From Alphaproteobacteria bacterium (lineage in GTDB: Bacteria; Pseudomonadota; Alphaproteobacteria; UBA7985; JAUIBT01), in the NCBI GenBank assembly GCA_030428255.1, contig JAUIBT010000019.1, positions 16,527-80,526 of the forward strand: a DNA stretch of 64,000 nucleotides, read 5' to 3'. A program made the translations under genes and the position numbers. Under the pieces are notes generated by a model. The model made no database searches. It was not told the origin of the DNA and saw nothing but the letters and a program-made list of their open reading frames with translations. This document shows positions 55,066 through 63,622 of this stretch, piece by piece (positions within the stretch are counted from its first letter, which is position 1; every line of letters starts with the position of its first letter).

Positions 55066-55742
55066 GGCTGAGGCTTGTCGTTTTCTTCGCTCAGCGCTGC
55101 TTGCATGGCGCTGCGAATGGCGTGCCGCGCGCCTGCTTCCTCGGCGGGCAGATCCGTCGAAGCGCCGAGCGCGTCAACAACTCCTTGCTGATCCTGGCGG
55201 CTCTTGTTTTGGCTCAGCTTGTAGGTCGCGTCATTGGCATCGATGGTCAGGCGCACCGGTACAATGGCGCGCATCAGCGTGTTCAGGGTCTCAGCGCCGA
55301 CCTTGTCTAGCGTCCAGGGTTGTTTGGGAGCCAGGCGAGCCTCAAATTCGGCGCTGGTCGCTGCCAGCACCGCGCGCAGCTCTTCTTGGGGCCTCAGCTC
55401 CAGGCATCCACGCAGGTGGATGGCCTGATAGTTCCAGGTCGGAACCTGCTCGGGGGTCTGATACCAGTCCGGCGAGACGTAGCAGTCGCCCAAGGTTACG
55501 GCCAGCACGGCGGCTTGCGGCCCGCGCTTGGCCAACTTGCGGGCGATGGGATTGCTGCGCACCAGGTGGGCATCGATCCACGCTGCCCCGTCGCTGGCGA
55601 ACAACACGAAAGGGACATGGCTGAGCAAGGGGCCTTGGTCGGCCTCGTCGGCATTCAGCGCGAGCGTGCCAAAGCCCCGCGCAGCGGCGGCTTGCAGGTT
55701 GGCAGGATCTTGAGGACGGCGAAAAATGGCGTTTGGGTGCAT
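55062..55742 (-). CDS. PaiB-like FMN-binding regulator family protein
   Basis: A protein of 226 residues. PaiB-type segments are MHPNAIFRRPQDP, the SHVPFVLF stretch, GAAWIDAHLVRSNPIARKL, YVSPDWYQTPEQVPTWNYQAIHLRGCLEL (as separate motifs), and DATYKLSQNKSRQDQQGVV, which is diagnostic. PaiB proteins have an FMN-binding split-barrel fold and are named as repressors in Bacillus, though their proteobacterial role is unclear. The stop overlaps that of the tiny membrane-protein gene on the other strand. Confidence 0.88.
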   Translation of the reverse strand: MHPNAIFRRPQDPANLQAAAARGFGTLALNADEADQGPLLSHVPFVLFASDGAAWIDAHLVRSNPIARKLAKRGPQAAVLAVTLGDCYVSPDWYQTPEQVPTWNYQAIHLRGCLELRPQEELRAVLAATSAEFEARLAPKQPWTLDKVGAETLNTLMRAIVPVRLTIDANDATYKLSQNKSRQDQQGVVDALGASTDLPAEEAGARHAIRSAMQAALSEENDKPQP

Positions 55743-55889
55743 GCACGGATCCTAAGCTGAATGAAAACGGAAAGGCAAGATTACTAACAGGCCAGAGCGT
55801 AGCGCCAGGCGACCTGCGACGGCATATCACTGCCCAGACCACCGCTAACCCCTTGAGCTCACCTTCAAGAGGTCTTAGCTGCTTAGTCT

Positions 55890-56378
55890 ATGCCTCATCA
55901 CGCCGAACGCCGATCCTCTCCCTATCGCGCGGACCAGTTGTTTGCTCTGGTCGAGCGGGTCGAGGACTATCCAAAATTTCTGCCCTGGTGCGTGGGTGCG
56001 CGGGTCAAGCGCTTACCCGCAGACGGCCCCTTGCTCCAGATGGAGGCCGATCTGATCTTGGGATTTAAGGGCATTCGCGAATCGTTCCGCTCGCGGGTCG
56101 TCAGCGATACTCAGGCCCTAACCATAGAGTCACGTTTGCTGCGCGGCCCCTTCTCGCATTTGGAAAACCACTGGCGCTTTGAGCCAAGCGAGCGCGGCTG
56201 CATCATTGATTTTCGGGTCGAGTTCAGCTTTAGCTCGCGCCTGCTGTCTACGGTTGTCGAGCCGCTATTCATGACCGCGCAAAAGCGCTTGGTAGCGGCT
56301 TTTGAAGAGCGTGCACACGCGCTCTATGGTGACGCGCACAGGCAGCCAGACCAGGATGTCTGGTCCTCCACCAGCTAA
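55890..56378 (+). CDS. ratA: RatA/Coq10-like START-domain protein
   Basis: A protein of 162 residues of the polyketide cyclase/START family. Family stretches are MPHHAERRSSPYRADQLFALVERVEDYPKFLPWC, MEADLILGFKGIRESF, LLRGPFSHLENHWRFEP, IIDFRVEFSFSSRLLS and FMTAQKRLVAAFEERA (read as separate parts). These are found both in the mitochondrial-type Coq10 quinone-binding protein and in bacterial RatA, so either name applies; in Alphaproteobacteria a role with ubiquinone is likely. The ATG at 55890 is the first good start. Confidence 0.88.
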   Translation: MPHHAERRSSPYRADQLFALVERVEDYPKFLPWCVGARVKRLPADGPLLQMEADLILGFKGIRESFRSRVVSDTQALTIESRLLRGPFSHLENHWRFEPSERGCIIDFRVEFSFSSRLLSTVVEPLFMTAQKRLVAAFEERAHALYGDAHRQPDQDVWSSTS

Positions 56379-56559
56379 TCAGCATCGGAATGTTTTGAGC
56401 TTGCCGGGGCTTCGCGCGTTAGCAATCGATGGGTTCCAGCTCTGTGCTGCGACATAAAAAGTTCACACGTTACATAAATTTTGGCTATGTTTGCTTGATG
56501 ACGTCGAAGTGTGAGCGCCAGTTTGCAGCTTCGCTTTGGCCAACAAAAGGATCTGCCTT

Positions 56560-57783
56560 GTGACCTCTGTCTCTCTTCAAGCCGACGCCTGGCGCTGGCC
56601 GATCCCTAAAACCCTGTTACTGGTCCTGGCTGGGGTGTTGATGATGGTCCCGCCCATGACCGTCGATATGCTGTTGCCCAACCTAAACGCTATGGCTGAC
56701 GAACTGAGCCGTAGCCCGGCGGACGTGCGCCAGGTGGTTCCCTTCTTCTTTATTGGTTTGGGGTTGGGTCACTTTATCTGGGGACCCATGTCTGATCGGT
56801 TTGGCAGGCGTCCCGCTTTGCTTGGAGGCATGGCGGTCTACGCGTTCGCTAGCATTGGTGCCTATTTTGCCACCAGCCTTGATGCCTTGCTCTGGTTACG
56901 GGTCCTGCAGGGCTTCGGCGGAGCCAGTGGCTTTTTGTTGGGCCGCGCCATTTTGCGCGACTGCTTTGAAGGTCGCGAGCTGGGCTGGGCGATTTCCGTG
57001 GCTTCGGGCGTTTTTGCGTTGGCCCCTGTATTTGCGCCCCTGTTGGGCTGGTCAGTTGGTGGCTTTTTGGGCTGGCGCGCAACCCTGGGCGTGACCACGG
57101 TCTATTGCCTGGTGATGTTGGCTATGGTCTTGTTCGTACTGCCCGAAACGCGGCTTAAGAGCCGCCCGTTGAGTGCTGACTACCTGTTCGGTGGCGTGTG
57201 GAGGATCTTGGCATCGCGCCAGTCGCGCCACTACCTCATTTTGGGGGTGTTTGTTGCGGCTTTGCTGCCGTTGATGCTGTCCAATTTGCCGGCTCTGTTC
57301 GTCAACCAGCTTGGCGTGTCACGCTTTGCGTTGACGCTTATTCTCTCCGCTTCCGGGCTGGTGATCATCGTAGGGCAGGTGGCAAACGCGCGCATTATCT
57401 CTCGGTTCGGATCTGCCGCCGCGTGCGCTCTCGGCGGGGGTTGCATCTTTGCCACCGCCTTGATTTTCGCCGCGTTGGTGGTCTTGGGTCACTTCGGGTT
57501 TGTCATGTTGACGGTCTTGGCTTTGGTCTTCTTTTCCTTCTACATGATCGCCTATTCCAATGTGACCGCGAAGGTGCTGGACCCCCATGGCGAACAGGTG
57601 GGGCTGACCGCGGCCTTCTTTGGCGTCGCCACCACGTCCGGCGGCTCAGCCATGACGGCGGTGGTCAACAGCTTGTCGGACACCACGCCGGGCAGCTTTG
57701 CCAGCGCCTACCTGATTTATGCGGTTTTGGTCATGGTTTTGGCGGTCTGGCCACTGTTGGCCTGGCCGAAGCGCAGGGCTTAG
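56560..57783 (+). CDS. Bcr/CflA-type MFS drug exporter
   Basis: A protein of 407 residues with 12 membrane segments. Segment one carries VDMLLPNLNAMADEL, equal to the Bcr/CflA D-x-Y-L-P-A-L pattern, and the loop GPMSDRFGRRPALLGG is MFS signature A. RVLQGFGGASGFLLGRAI is the typical motif C region. The start GTG at 56560 has AAAAGGA about 9 bases before it. The ~180 bases upstream are moderately AT-rich and may hold the promoter. Confidence 0.88.
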   Translation: MTSVSLQADAWRWPIPKTLLLVLAGVLMMVPPMTVDMLLPNLNAMADELSRSPADVRQVVPFFFIGLGLGHFIWGPMSDRFGRRPALLGGMAVYAFASIGAYFATSLDALLWLRVLQGFGGASGFLLGRAILRDCFEGRELGWAISVASGVFALAPVFAPLLGWSVGGFLGWRATLGVTTVYCLVMLAMVLFVLPETRLKSRPLSADYLFGGVWRILASRQSRHYLILGVFVAALLPLMLSNLPALFVNQLGVSRFALTLILSASGLVIIVGQVANARIISRFGSAAACALGGGCIFATALIFAALVVLGHFGFVMLTVLALVFFSFYMIAYSNVTAKVLDPHGEQVGLTAAFFGVATTSGGSAMTAVVNSLSDTTPGSFASAYLIYAVLVMVLAVWPLLAWPKRRA

Positions 57784-58060
57784 AGCGGGTTTCGGTGTCT
57801 TGCATTCACTCAACGCGCAGCTACCAGCGCCGCGCCTCCCTGACCGCTCTGCCGTCGGATAAGGCGTTGCAATAGACATCGACTTAAGACCTTGCACGGC
57901 GTGGAGTGACACGGCTTTGGCTTCACTGTTTGATTTTGACGCAAATGCGGTCTGCCGATCTTTGGCACAATCGAGCGCGATTGCTCGGGCTTTGCTTGTC
58001 TTATGATGTGAGCAGCGTTTGGCTCCATTTAAGAGCGCTGGTGCTGCTTGCTGCCTTGGT

Positions 58061-61000
58061 TCAATGAAAGTCGCGGCTGGGGAACAGGCGCTTGGCTTGT
58101 TCGCGAGGGTGGCGGGCGCTGGGGCCGTGGCCTCTAGTTCGAAGCGCCCCGGGACCATAAGGCTTGGACTGATGCGCGTCGGGCCTGCTCGCCCGGGCCA
58201 CGGCTTGCAGGTGCTTGGGCACCTCGTCGCTGTGCGGCATGGAGCTGTGGATGGCGTCGTCCAGCGGGTGGCCGAGATCGCGCAGGCGGTCCGACAGATC
58301 CTCGATGGTCTGAGCAATCAGATGTACGACAATGCCCTCGCGCTCCAGGTGGCCGGTCACGCGCAGCAAGCGCCCACCCAGCACCGCGCGGCGAAAGCGG
58401 TCATAGACCTTGGGCCAGACCACGATGTTCGAAACGCCGGTCTCGTCCTCCAGCGTCACAAACACCACGCCTGAGGCCGTGCCCGGTCGCTGACGCGTAA
58501 TCACTAAGCCGCAAACACTGGTGCGCTTGTCGGGCGCGCTAGCAAGCTGATCGTGCGGGGTTAAGCCCGGCAGGCTGGGACGCAGCAGCTCCATGGGGTG
58601 AGCGCGCAGGGTCAGGCGCATGGCGACATAATCCTCCACCACCTCCTCGCCTAAGTGCATGGCGGGCAGGCTAACGCGCGGTTCAAAGATACACTCGCCG
58701 TCGATGGGATCATTGAACAAGGGCAGGGGCTTGGGCGCACGGATCGCCTTGACCTGCCACAGAGCATCGCGGCGGGTCAGGCCAACGCCGGTAAAAGCAT
58801 CGGCTTCGGCCAAGCGCTCTAGCACCGAAGGCGCCAGCCCCGCGCGCAGCCAGACCGATTCTGGGTCCTGGTAGCCGTTGCCGCGCGCCGCCTCGATCCA
58901 CTGCGCGTCCTCTTTCTTAAAGCCCTTGATCTGGCGAAACCCGAGCCGCAGCGCCAGCGCGCCGTCGGCTCGCCGCTCCAGGAGGTTGTCCCAAGTGCTG
59001 GTATTGACGCAGACCGGCCGCACCTCGATTTGGTGGTCGCGGGCATCGCGCACGATCTGCGCTGGTGCATAAAACCCCATGGGTTGCGAGTTGAGTAGCG
59101 CGCAGGCAAAGACCGCCGGGTGGTGGCGCTTTAGCCAGGCCGAGACATAGACCAGCATGGCAAAGGCCGCAGCGTGGCTTTCAGGAAACCCGTAGTCGGC
59201 AAAGCCCTCGATCTGCGAAAAGCAACTGGCGGCAAAGTCGGGCTGATAGCCGCGATCCAGCATGCCTTGAATAAAGCGGTCGCGAAAGACGCTGATGGTG
59301 CCCAGGCGGCGGAAGGTGGCCAGCGAGCGGCGCAGGCGGTCGGCCTCTTCGGGGGAAAACCCCGCCGCCACCACCGCGATTTGCATGGCTTGTTCTTGGA
59401 ACAAAGGCACGCCCAAGGTCTTGTCCATGACATCGCGCAAGGCCTCTGAGGGGTATGAGACCGCCTCTAACCCCTGACGGCGGCGCACATAAGGCTGGAC
59501 CATGCCGCCTTGAATGGGGCCAGGGCGCACAATGGCCACCTCGATCACCAGGTCATAGAAAATGCGCGGGCGCATGCGTGGCAAGAAGTTCATCTGCGCG
59601 CGGCTTTCGACCTGAAACACCCCGACGGCATCGGCCACGCACAGCATGTCATAGGTGGCCGTATCGCCTTGGGGAATGCTGGCGATCGACAGGCGTTGGC
59701 CCTCGTGCTGCTCCAGCAGATCAAAGGCCTTGCGGATACAACTCAGCATACCCAGGCCCAGCACATCGACCTTCAAAATGCCCAGCGTGTCGATGTCGTC
59801 CTTGTCCCATTCGATGATGGTGCGATCATCCATGGCGGCGTTTTCAATCGGGCAAAGCTCGTCCAGCCGCCCCTTGGTGATGACAAAGCCGCCGACGTGC
59901 TGACTGAGGTGGCGAGGAAAGCCGATCACCTCACCGATCAGGCGCAGGGTCAGCGCCAGGCGGTGGTCGTCGGGGTCCAAGCCCAGCTCTCGCACGCGGT
60001 CCATATCGGCCCCCTCGCGTGAAGAGCCCCAGATTTGTCCCGAAAGGCTGGCGGTCACATCTTGCGACAGGCCCATGACCTTGCCCACCTCACGAATGGC
60101 CGCGCGCGAGCGAAAGTGGATCACCGTTGCACAGAGCCCGGCGCGGTGACGGCCATACTTTTGATAGATCCACTGGATCACCTCCTCGCGGCGCTCGTGC
60201 TCGAAATCCACGTCGATATCGGGCGGCTCTCCGCGATACTTGGAGACAAAACGCTCAAACACCATGGAGATTTGCTCGGGACTGACATCGGTGATGCCAA
60301 GCAGATAGCAGAGGATCGAATTGGCCGCCGAACCGCGCCCTTGGCACAAAATCCCCTGCGAGCGCGCATACTGCACAATGTCGTAGACGGTCAGGAAGTA
60401 GGCGGCGAAGCCCAGCTCCTCCACCAAGCGCAGTTCCTTGGCCATCAACTCGTTCACGCGCGGGCTCGGGCCTTGCGGGTAGCGGCGCGCCACACCGGCC
60501 TCGGCCAAGCGCTGGAGGCGGATTTGGGCAGGCTCGGTCTGCGAGACCTCGTCGGGGTATTCATAGCTCAGCTCGCTGAGGCAAAAGGAGCAGCGCGCGG
60601 CAACCTCCAACGTGCGGCGCAAGGCGGCCGGGTGATCGCGAAAAACCCGCGCCATGTCGCCACCGCCCTTCAAGCGGCGCTCGGCATTGGGCAGCGCGCG
60701 GGTGCCGATCTGGTCGATGGTGATATGCTCACGCATGCAGGTCAGCACGTCCGCCAACTGGCGACGCTGAGCGCGGTGCATCAGCACATCACCGACCGCC
60801 ACCATAGGCGCTGAGGCCTTGAGTGCCAGGCGTGCGCAGGCGGCCAGATAGTCTTGATCGCTGCCATCATAGCGGGGGGCAGCTCCCAAGTAGACCGCGC
60901 CTGGAAAGCGGCGCTGCAGCGCCGTCAGCTCGCGAACCAGCGCCGTGCTCAAGGGAGCCAGCCCCCCCTGGTCCTTGCCCTGGCTCATGCCCTGGCTCTT

Positions 61001-61525
61001 ATCCTGGCCCTGGGGCAGCGCGATCAGGATCAGACCTTGCCCGCCGTGCAGCAGATCGGCCATCGCCAAACTGCATGCGCCTTTGTCCGCGCGGCGCTTG
61101 CCCAGCGTTAGCAGGCGGGTCAAGCGTTGGTAGGCGGCCCGGTCTCGCGGCAGCGCCAGCCAGTGCGCGCTGCTGTCGGTCAGCACCAGGCGCGCGCCAA
61201 CGATGAGTTTGGGCAGGGGCTGTTGGGGCAAGCCTGCCTCCTGCTCCGTCTGTTCGCGCTTCAACTCCTTCAGCGCTGCATAGGCCCGCACCACACCGGC
61301 CAGCGAATTGCGGTCGGTGATGGCAATAGCGGCTAGCCCCAACTCTGCGGCGCGGATCACGTACTCCTCAGGGTGCGAGGCCCCACGCAGAAAGCTGAAA
61401 TTGCTGGTGGCGCAGAGTTCGGCATAGTCGGGTGCTGCGGGCGGGGTCGCGACCGGCTCGGGTTGCAAGAAGTAAGGGCCAAGCGCAGAGGGCGGTCTGT
61501 CCTGTGGGTCGCAAGCCTGGCTCAT
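58061..61525 (-). CDS. dnaE2: error-prone DNA polymerase III alpha subunit DnaE2 (ImuC)
   Basis: A protein of 1154 residues that performs translesion synthesis with ImuA and ImuB after DNA damage. The N-terminal PHP domain starts YAELCATSNFSFLRGASHPEEYV. The polymerase core holds GRGSAANSILCYLLGITDVSP and the metal-binding GEPPDIDVDFEHERREEVI, then LKVDVLGLGMLSCI and GFPESHAAAFAMLVY. The OB fold and the C-terminal ...LFPSRDFH, which is the usual DnaE2 end, follow. I chose the ATG at 61525, with GGGGAG 6 bases upstream; it overlaps the imuB stop by 4 bases. An unusual insert (SQGMSQGKDQGG) in the PHP domain comes from a 12-bp tandem repeat. Confidence 0.94.
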   Translation of the reverse strand: MSQACDPQDRPPSALGPYFLQPEPVATPPAAPDYAELCATSNFSFLRGASHPEEYVIRAAELGLAAIAITDRNSLAGVVRAYAALKELKREQTEQEAGLPQQPLPKLIVGARLVLTDSSAHWLALPRDRAAYQRLTRLLTLGKRRADKGACSLAMADLLHGGQGLILIALPQGQDKSQGMSQGKDQGGLAPLSTALVRELTALQRRFPGAVYLGAAPRYDGSDQDYLAACARLALKASAPMVAVGDVLMHRAQRRQLADVLTCMREHITIDQIGTRALPNAERRLKGGGDMARVFRDHPAALRRTLEVAARCSFCLSELSYEYPDEVSQTEPAQIRLQRLAEAGVARRYPQGPSPRVNELMAKELRLVEELGFAAYFLTVYDIVQYARSQGILCQGRGSAANSILCYLLGITDVSPEQISMVFERFVSKYRGEPPDIDVDFEHERREEVIQWIYQKYGRHRAGLCATVIHFRSRAAIREVGKVMGLSQDVTASLSGQIWGSSREGADMDRVRELGLDPDDHRLALTLRLIGEVIGFPRHLSQHVGGFVITKGRLDELCPIENAAMDDRTIIEWDKDDIDTLGILKVDVLGLGMLSCIRKAFDLLEQHEGQRLSIASIPQGDTATYDMLCVADAVGVFQVESRAQMNFLPRMRPRIFYDLVIEVAIVRPGPIQGGMVQPYVRRRQGLEAVSYPSEALRDVMDKTLGVPLFQEQAMQIAVVAAGFSPEEADRLRRSLATFRRLGTISVFRDRFIQGMLDRGYQPDFAASCFSQIEGFADYGFPESHAAAFAMLVYVSAWLKRHHPAVFACALLNSQPMGFYAPAQIVRDARDHQIEVRPVCVNTSTWDNLLERRADGALALRLGFRQIKGFKKEDAQWIEAARGNGYQDPESVWLRAGLAPSVLERLAEADAFTGVGLTRRDALWQVKAIRAPKPLPLFNDPIDGECIFEPRVSLPAMHLGEEVVEDYVAMRLTLRAHPMELLRPSLPGLTPHDQLASAPDKRTSVCGLVITRQRPGTASGVVFVTLEDETGVSNIVVWPKVYDRFRRAVLGGRLLRVTGHLEREGIVVHLIAQTIEDLSDRLRDLGHPLDDAIHSSMPHSDEVPKHLQAVARASRPDAHQSKPYGPGALRTRGHGPSARHPREQAKRLFPSRDFH
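60966..61013. repeat. 12-bp in-frame tandem repeat in dnaE2
   Basis: Four imperfect 12-bp units (ccctggtccttg, ccctggctcatg, ccctggctctta, tcctggccctgg) fill 60966-61013. On the minus strand they encode QGQD-KSQG-MSQG-KDQG in the N-terminal PHP domain of DnaE2. The unit size and in-frame behaviour are like the nudC repeat. Confidence 0.85.
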
Positions 61526-63054
61526 GCAAACTCCCCTTGCACGAACCAAGCCGGGCGCTGGGGCGTATAATAGAGCCAGAGGCGGCGGCCTTGCTGGGTC
61601 TCTACTCGCCAATAGTCACGCAAGCCTGTGTCCCAGCCGCTGTCCTCGCACCACCATTCGGGCGCGATGCGCTCGGGGCCGATGGCGCGGACGGTGGTCA
61701 GAGCCAAACGCCGCCAGCTAAAGCGCTGCGGTGGGCGGTTGCCGCTGGCCTCAATCGGCTCGGCCGGGAAGATGCGCAAGGGACGCGACGATGGCCCGTT
61801 GGGCGCTTGCATCCAGGCCTGGAGCGGTTGCAGCCGCGCCAGCACTGCGGGCAGCAAGCGAAAGCTGCGCTCGGGAATATGGGTGTCGTTGGGTACAAAG
61901 CGCTGGATATTCTCCAGTCCGATGCGCGTGCCTAAGCGGGTGATGAGGTCGTCCAAGCGTTCCTGGCTGTGATCGCTGACGATATAGCTGGTTTGCTGGC
62001 TGGCCATGGGTTCGACCAGCGTTGCCTCTAAGCGCAGCTGGTCGATGCCATAGCCCGCATCAACCGCGCTGACCCCGCGCTCAAACAGGGGCAAGATGCT
62101 GGCGGGATCGCGCATGGGTCGGGCCAGACGCAAAGGCAGATCCAGGCTGGCTTGATCGACCCGCCGCAGCGTGAGGCAGAGCCGTAGTGCGCCCATCTCC
62201 TGCGTCTTCAGTTTGGCACAGAGCCCCTCCAGCAAGCGCTGGGTGCCGGCCTTAACATCAGCGCTGAGGCCAATGGGCTCGGGCAGGGTGAGGCGGAGCC
62301 CAAAGTGTGGGGGCTCGGGCGCGGGGTCCAGCGCCTCGGGCAGCTCACCCAAAGCCTGGTCGAGCCGCAAAAACAGCGCTGGGCCAAAGCGCCGGGCCAG
62401 CGGCGCACGTGGGGAGGCAGCCAGGCTGGCGATATTGCGCAGGCCCAGGCGTTGCAGGGCGACCACGGTTTTTTCGTCCAAACGCAGCGCCGAGACGGGC
62501 AGGGTGCCCAGAGCGCGCAAGGTTTCACCGGCGACCGCCAAAGCCTGACCCGCCTGCGTTTGTTGCGCCGCATAGTGCGCCAGCGCCCAAGCCGCACCGC
62601 GCGTATCGGCGAGCCCCAAGCACAGCTCTATCCCTGCGGCGGCCATGCTGTGCTGCATCTGCGCCAGCATAGCCTCCTCACCACCGAACAGGTGCGCCGC
62701 GCCGGTGATCCGCAGCACCAGGCCATCGTTGCCGTCAAAACCGACCCAAGGGCAATAGCGCAGCGCCCAGCGATGCAGGGTCTGCAAAAAGGCTCGGTCG
62801 GCTTCGGGCTCAGCGGGACGGCTTTGCAGCTCAGGACAAAAGGCGCGCGCGTCTGAATAGGCCATGCCGCGATGCAGGCCTTGGCGCTCGGCTGCCCGGT
62901 TGAGGCAATAGAGGCGGTTGGCGTTGTTCTGCTTAAGGGTCAGCGCGAAGGGTGCATCTTCCAGCCCTTCGAGCGGGCGCAACCTTAGGGCTCGGTCACT
63001 CGCGAGCCGCGGAAACCAAGCGCAAACGACGCGTTGACCAATCCCATCGAACAT
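61522..63054 (-). CDS. imuB: DNA polymerase Y-family accessory protein ImuB
   Basis: A protein of 510 residues. It has the ImuB layout: VVCAWFPRLASDRALR at the start, LYCLNRAAERQGLHRGMAYSDARAFCP, RWALRYCPWVGFDGNDGLVLRITGAAHLFGGE, and the palm/finger-like remainder. ImuB is a catalytically dead Y-family polymerase that binds the beta clamp and recruits DnaE2. Acidic catalytic residues of active Y polymerases are missing: the segment that is often LDITG is LRITG here. The start at 63054 lies inside imuA (59-base overlap), with GGGAGC before it. Confidence 0.92.
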   Translation of the reverse strand: MFDGIGQRVVCAWFPRLASDRALRLRPLEGLEDAPFALTLKQNNANRLYCLNRAAERQGLHRGMAYSDARAFCPELQSRPAEPEADRAFLQTLHRWALRYCPWVGFDGNDGLVLRITGAAHLFGGEEAMLAQMQHSMAAAGIELCLGLADTRGAAWALAHYAAQQTQAGQALAVAGETLRALGTLPVSALRLDEKTVVALQRLGLRNIASLAASPRAPLARRFGPALFLRLDQALGELPEALDPAPEPPHFGLRLTLPEPIGLSADVKAGTQRLLEGLCAKLKTQEMGALRLCLTLRRVDQASLDLPLRLARPMRDPASILPLFERGVSAVDAGYGIDQLRLEATLVEPMASQQTSYIVSDHSQERLDDLITRLGTRIGLENIQRFVPNDTHIPERSFRLLPAVLARLQPLQAWMQAPNGPSSRPLRIFPAEPIEASGNRPPQRFSWRRLALTTVRAIGPERIAPEWWCEDSGWDTGLRDYWRVETQQGRRLWLYYTPQRPAWFVQGEFA

Positions 63055-63574
63055 TCCAGGCTCCCAATATTCCTGATTTGTTCTTTATAAGAGACCAACG
63101 CTGTCGTGTCCAGTCCTGCGCATGGCCTTGGGCAGAGATTTCTGACCCAGGCTCCGGCCCGCAGTACCAGCGGGTTTCGGCGGCGTTGCTGCCATGTCCT
63201 TGGGCGATAAGGCACAGACCCGTGCTGTGCCCGGTCTTGGCAGCCAATTGTAAGCGGCGGCCCGCCGTCAGATCCAGGGGCTTACCAAGCTCCATCACCA
63301 CCAGACTAACAGCACCGTCACGCAAAGATTCTTCAGCGATTGCAAGCAGTTCTTTGTGATCCCTGGCCTTGGCGATCAACACCCGCGCTGGATCTAAGAA
63401 GCCTGCCAAGCCCTGAGGATTGAGGGTTTCTGAACGCCAAGCCTCCAGGCACCAAACCAAGGCACCCTCGCGCTGAGTGGCTGCAATGGCCGCAAAACTG
63501 GTGGCACCCGCACCCTGGACTTCATGGACGCGGTCGCGTTTTAGAGGAAAGCAATGAGAGAAATCGGCGCTCAT
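62996..63574 (-). CDS. imuA: ImuA, SOS cell-division/RecA-like mutagenesis protein
   Basis: A protein of 192 residues. The core GAGATSFAAIAATQREGALVWCLEAWRSETLNPQGLAGFLDPARVLIAKARDHKELLAIAEESLRDGAVSLVVMEL (as separate stretches) is typical of ImuA, a RecA/SulA-like partner of ImuB. The Walker A that a true ATPase would carry is reduced (GAGATSF). I chose the ATG at 63574; frames open to 63622 but would cross the operator-like palindrome. It heads an imuA-imuB-dnaE2 operon in which each start overlaps the gene before it. Confidence 0.88.
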   Translation of the reverse strand: MSADFSHCFPLKRDRVHEVQGAGATSFAAIAATQREGALVWCLEAWRSETLNPQGLAGFLDPARVLIAKARDHKELLAIAEESLRDGAVSLVVMELGKPLDLTAGRRLQLAAKTGHSTGLCLIAQGHGSNAAETRWYCGPEPGSEISAQGHAQDWTRQRWSLIKNKSGILGAWNVRWDWSTRRLRLVSAARE

Positions 63575-63600
63575 GATGTTCTCATAGAAGAACATTATGA
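63571..63600 (-). promoter_or_regulatory. 30-bp palindrome at the imuA start (candidate LexA operator)
   Basis: TCATGATGTTCT and AGAACATTATGA (63571-63582, 63589-63600) are inverted repeats with 6 bases between them; 11 of 12 positions match, and the inner ATGTTCT/AGAACAT is perfect. The imuA start codon is in the first arm. imuA-imuB-dnaE2 cassettes are LexA-controlled, but the usual alphaproteobacterial box is a GTTC-N7-GTTC direct repeat, so this would be an inverted variant. Confidence 0.6.
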
Positions 63601-63622
63601 GGGAGTCCAGCGAGGAGTGCAA

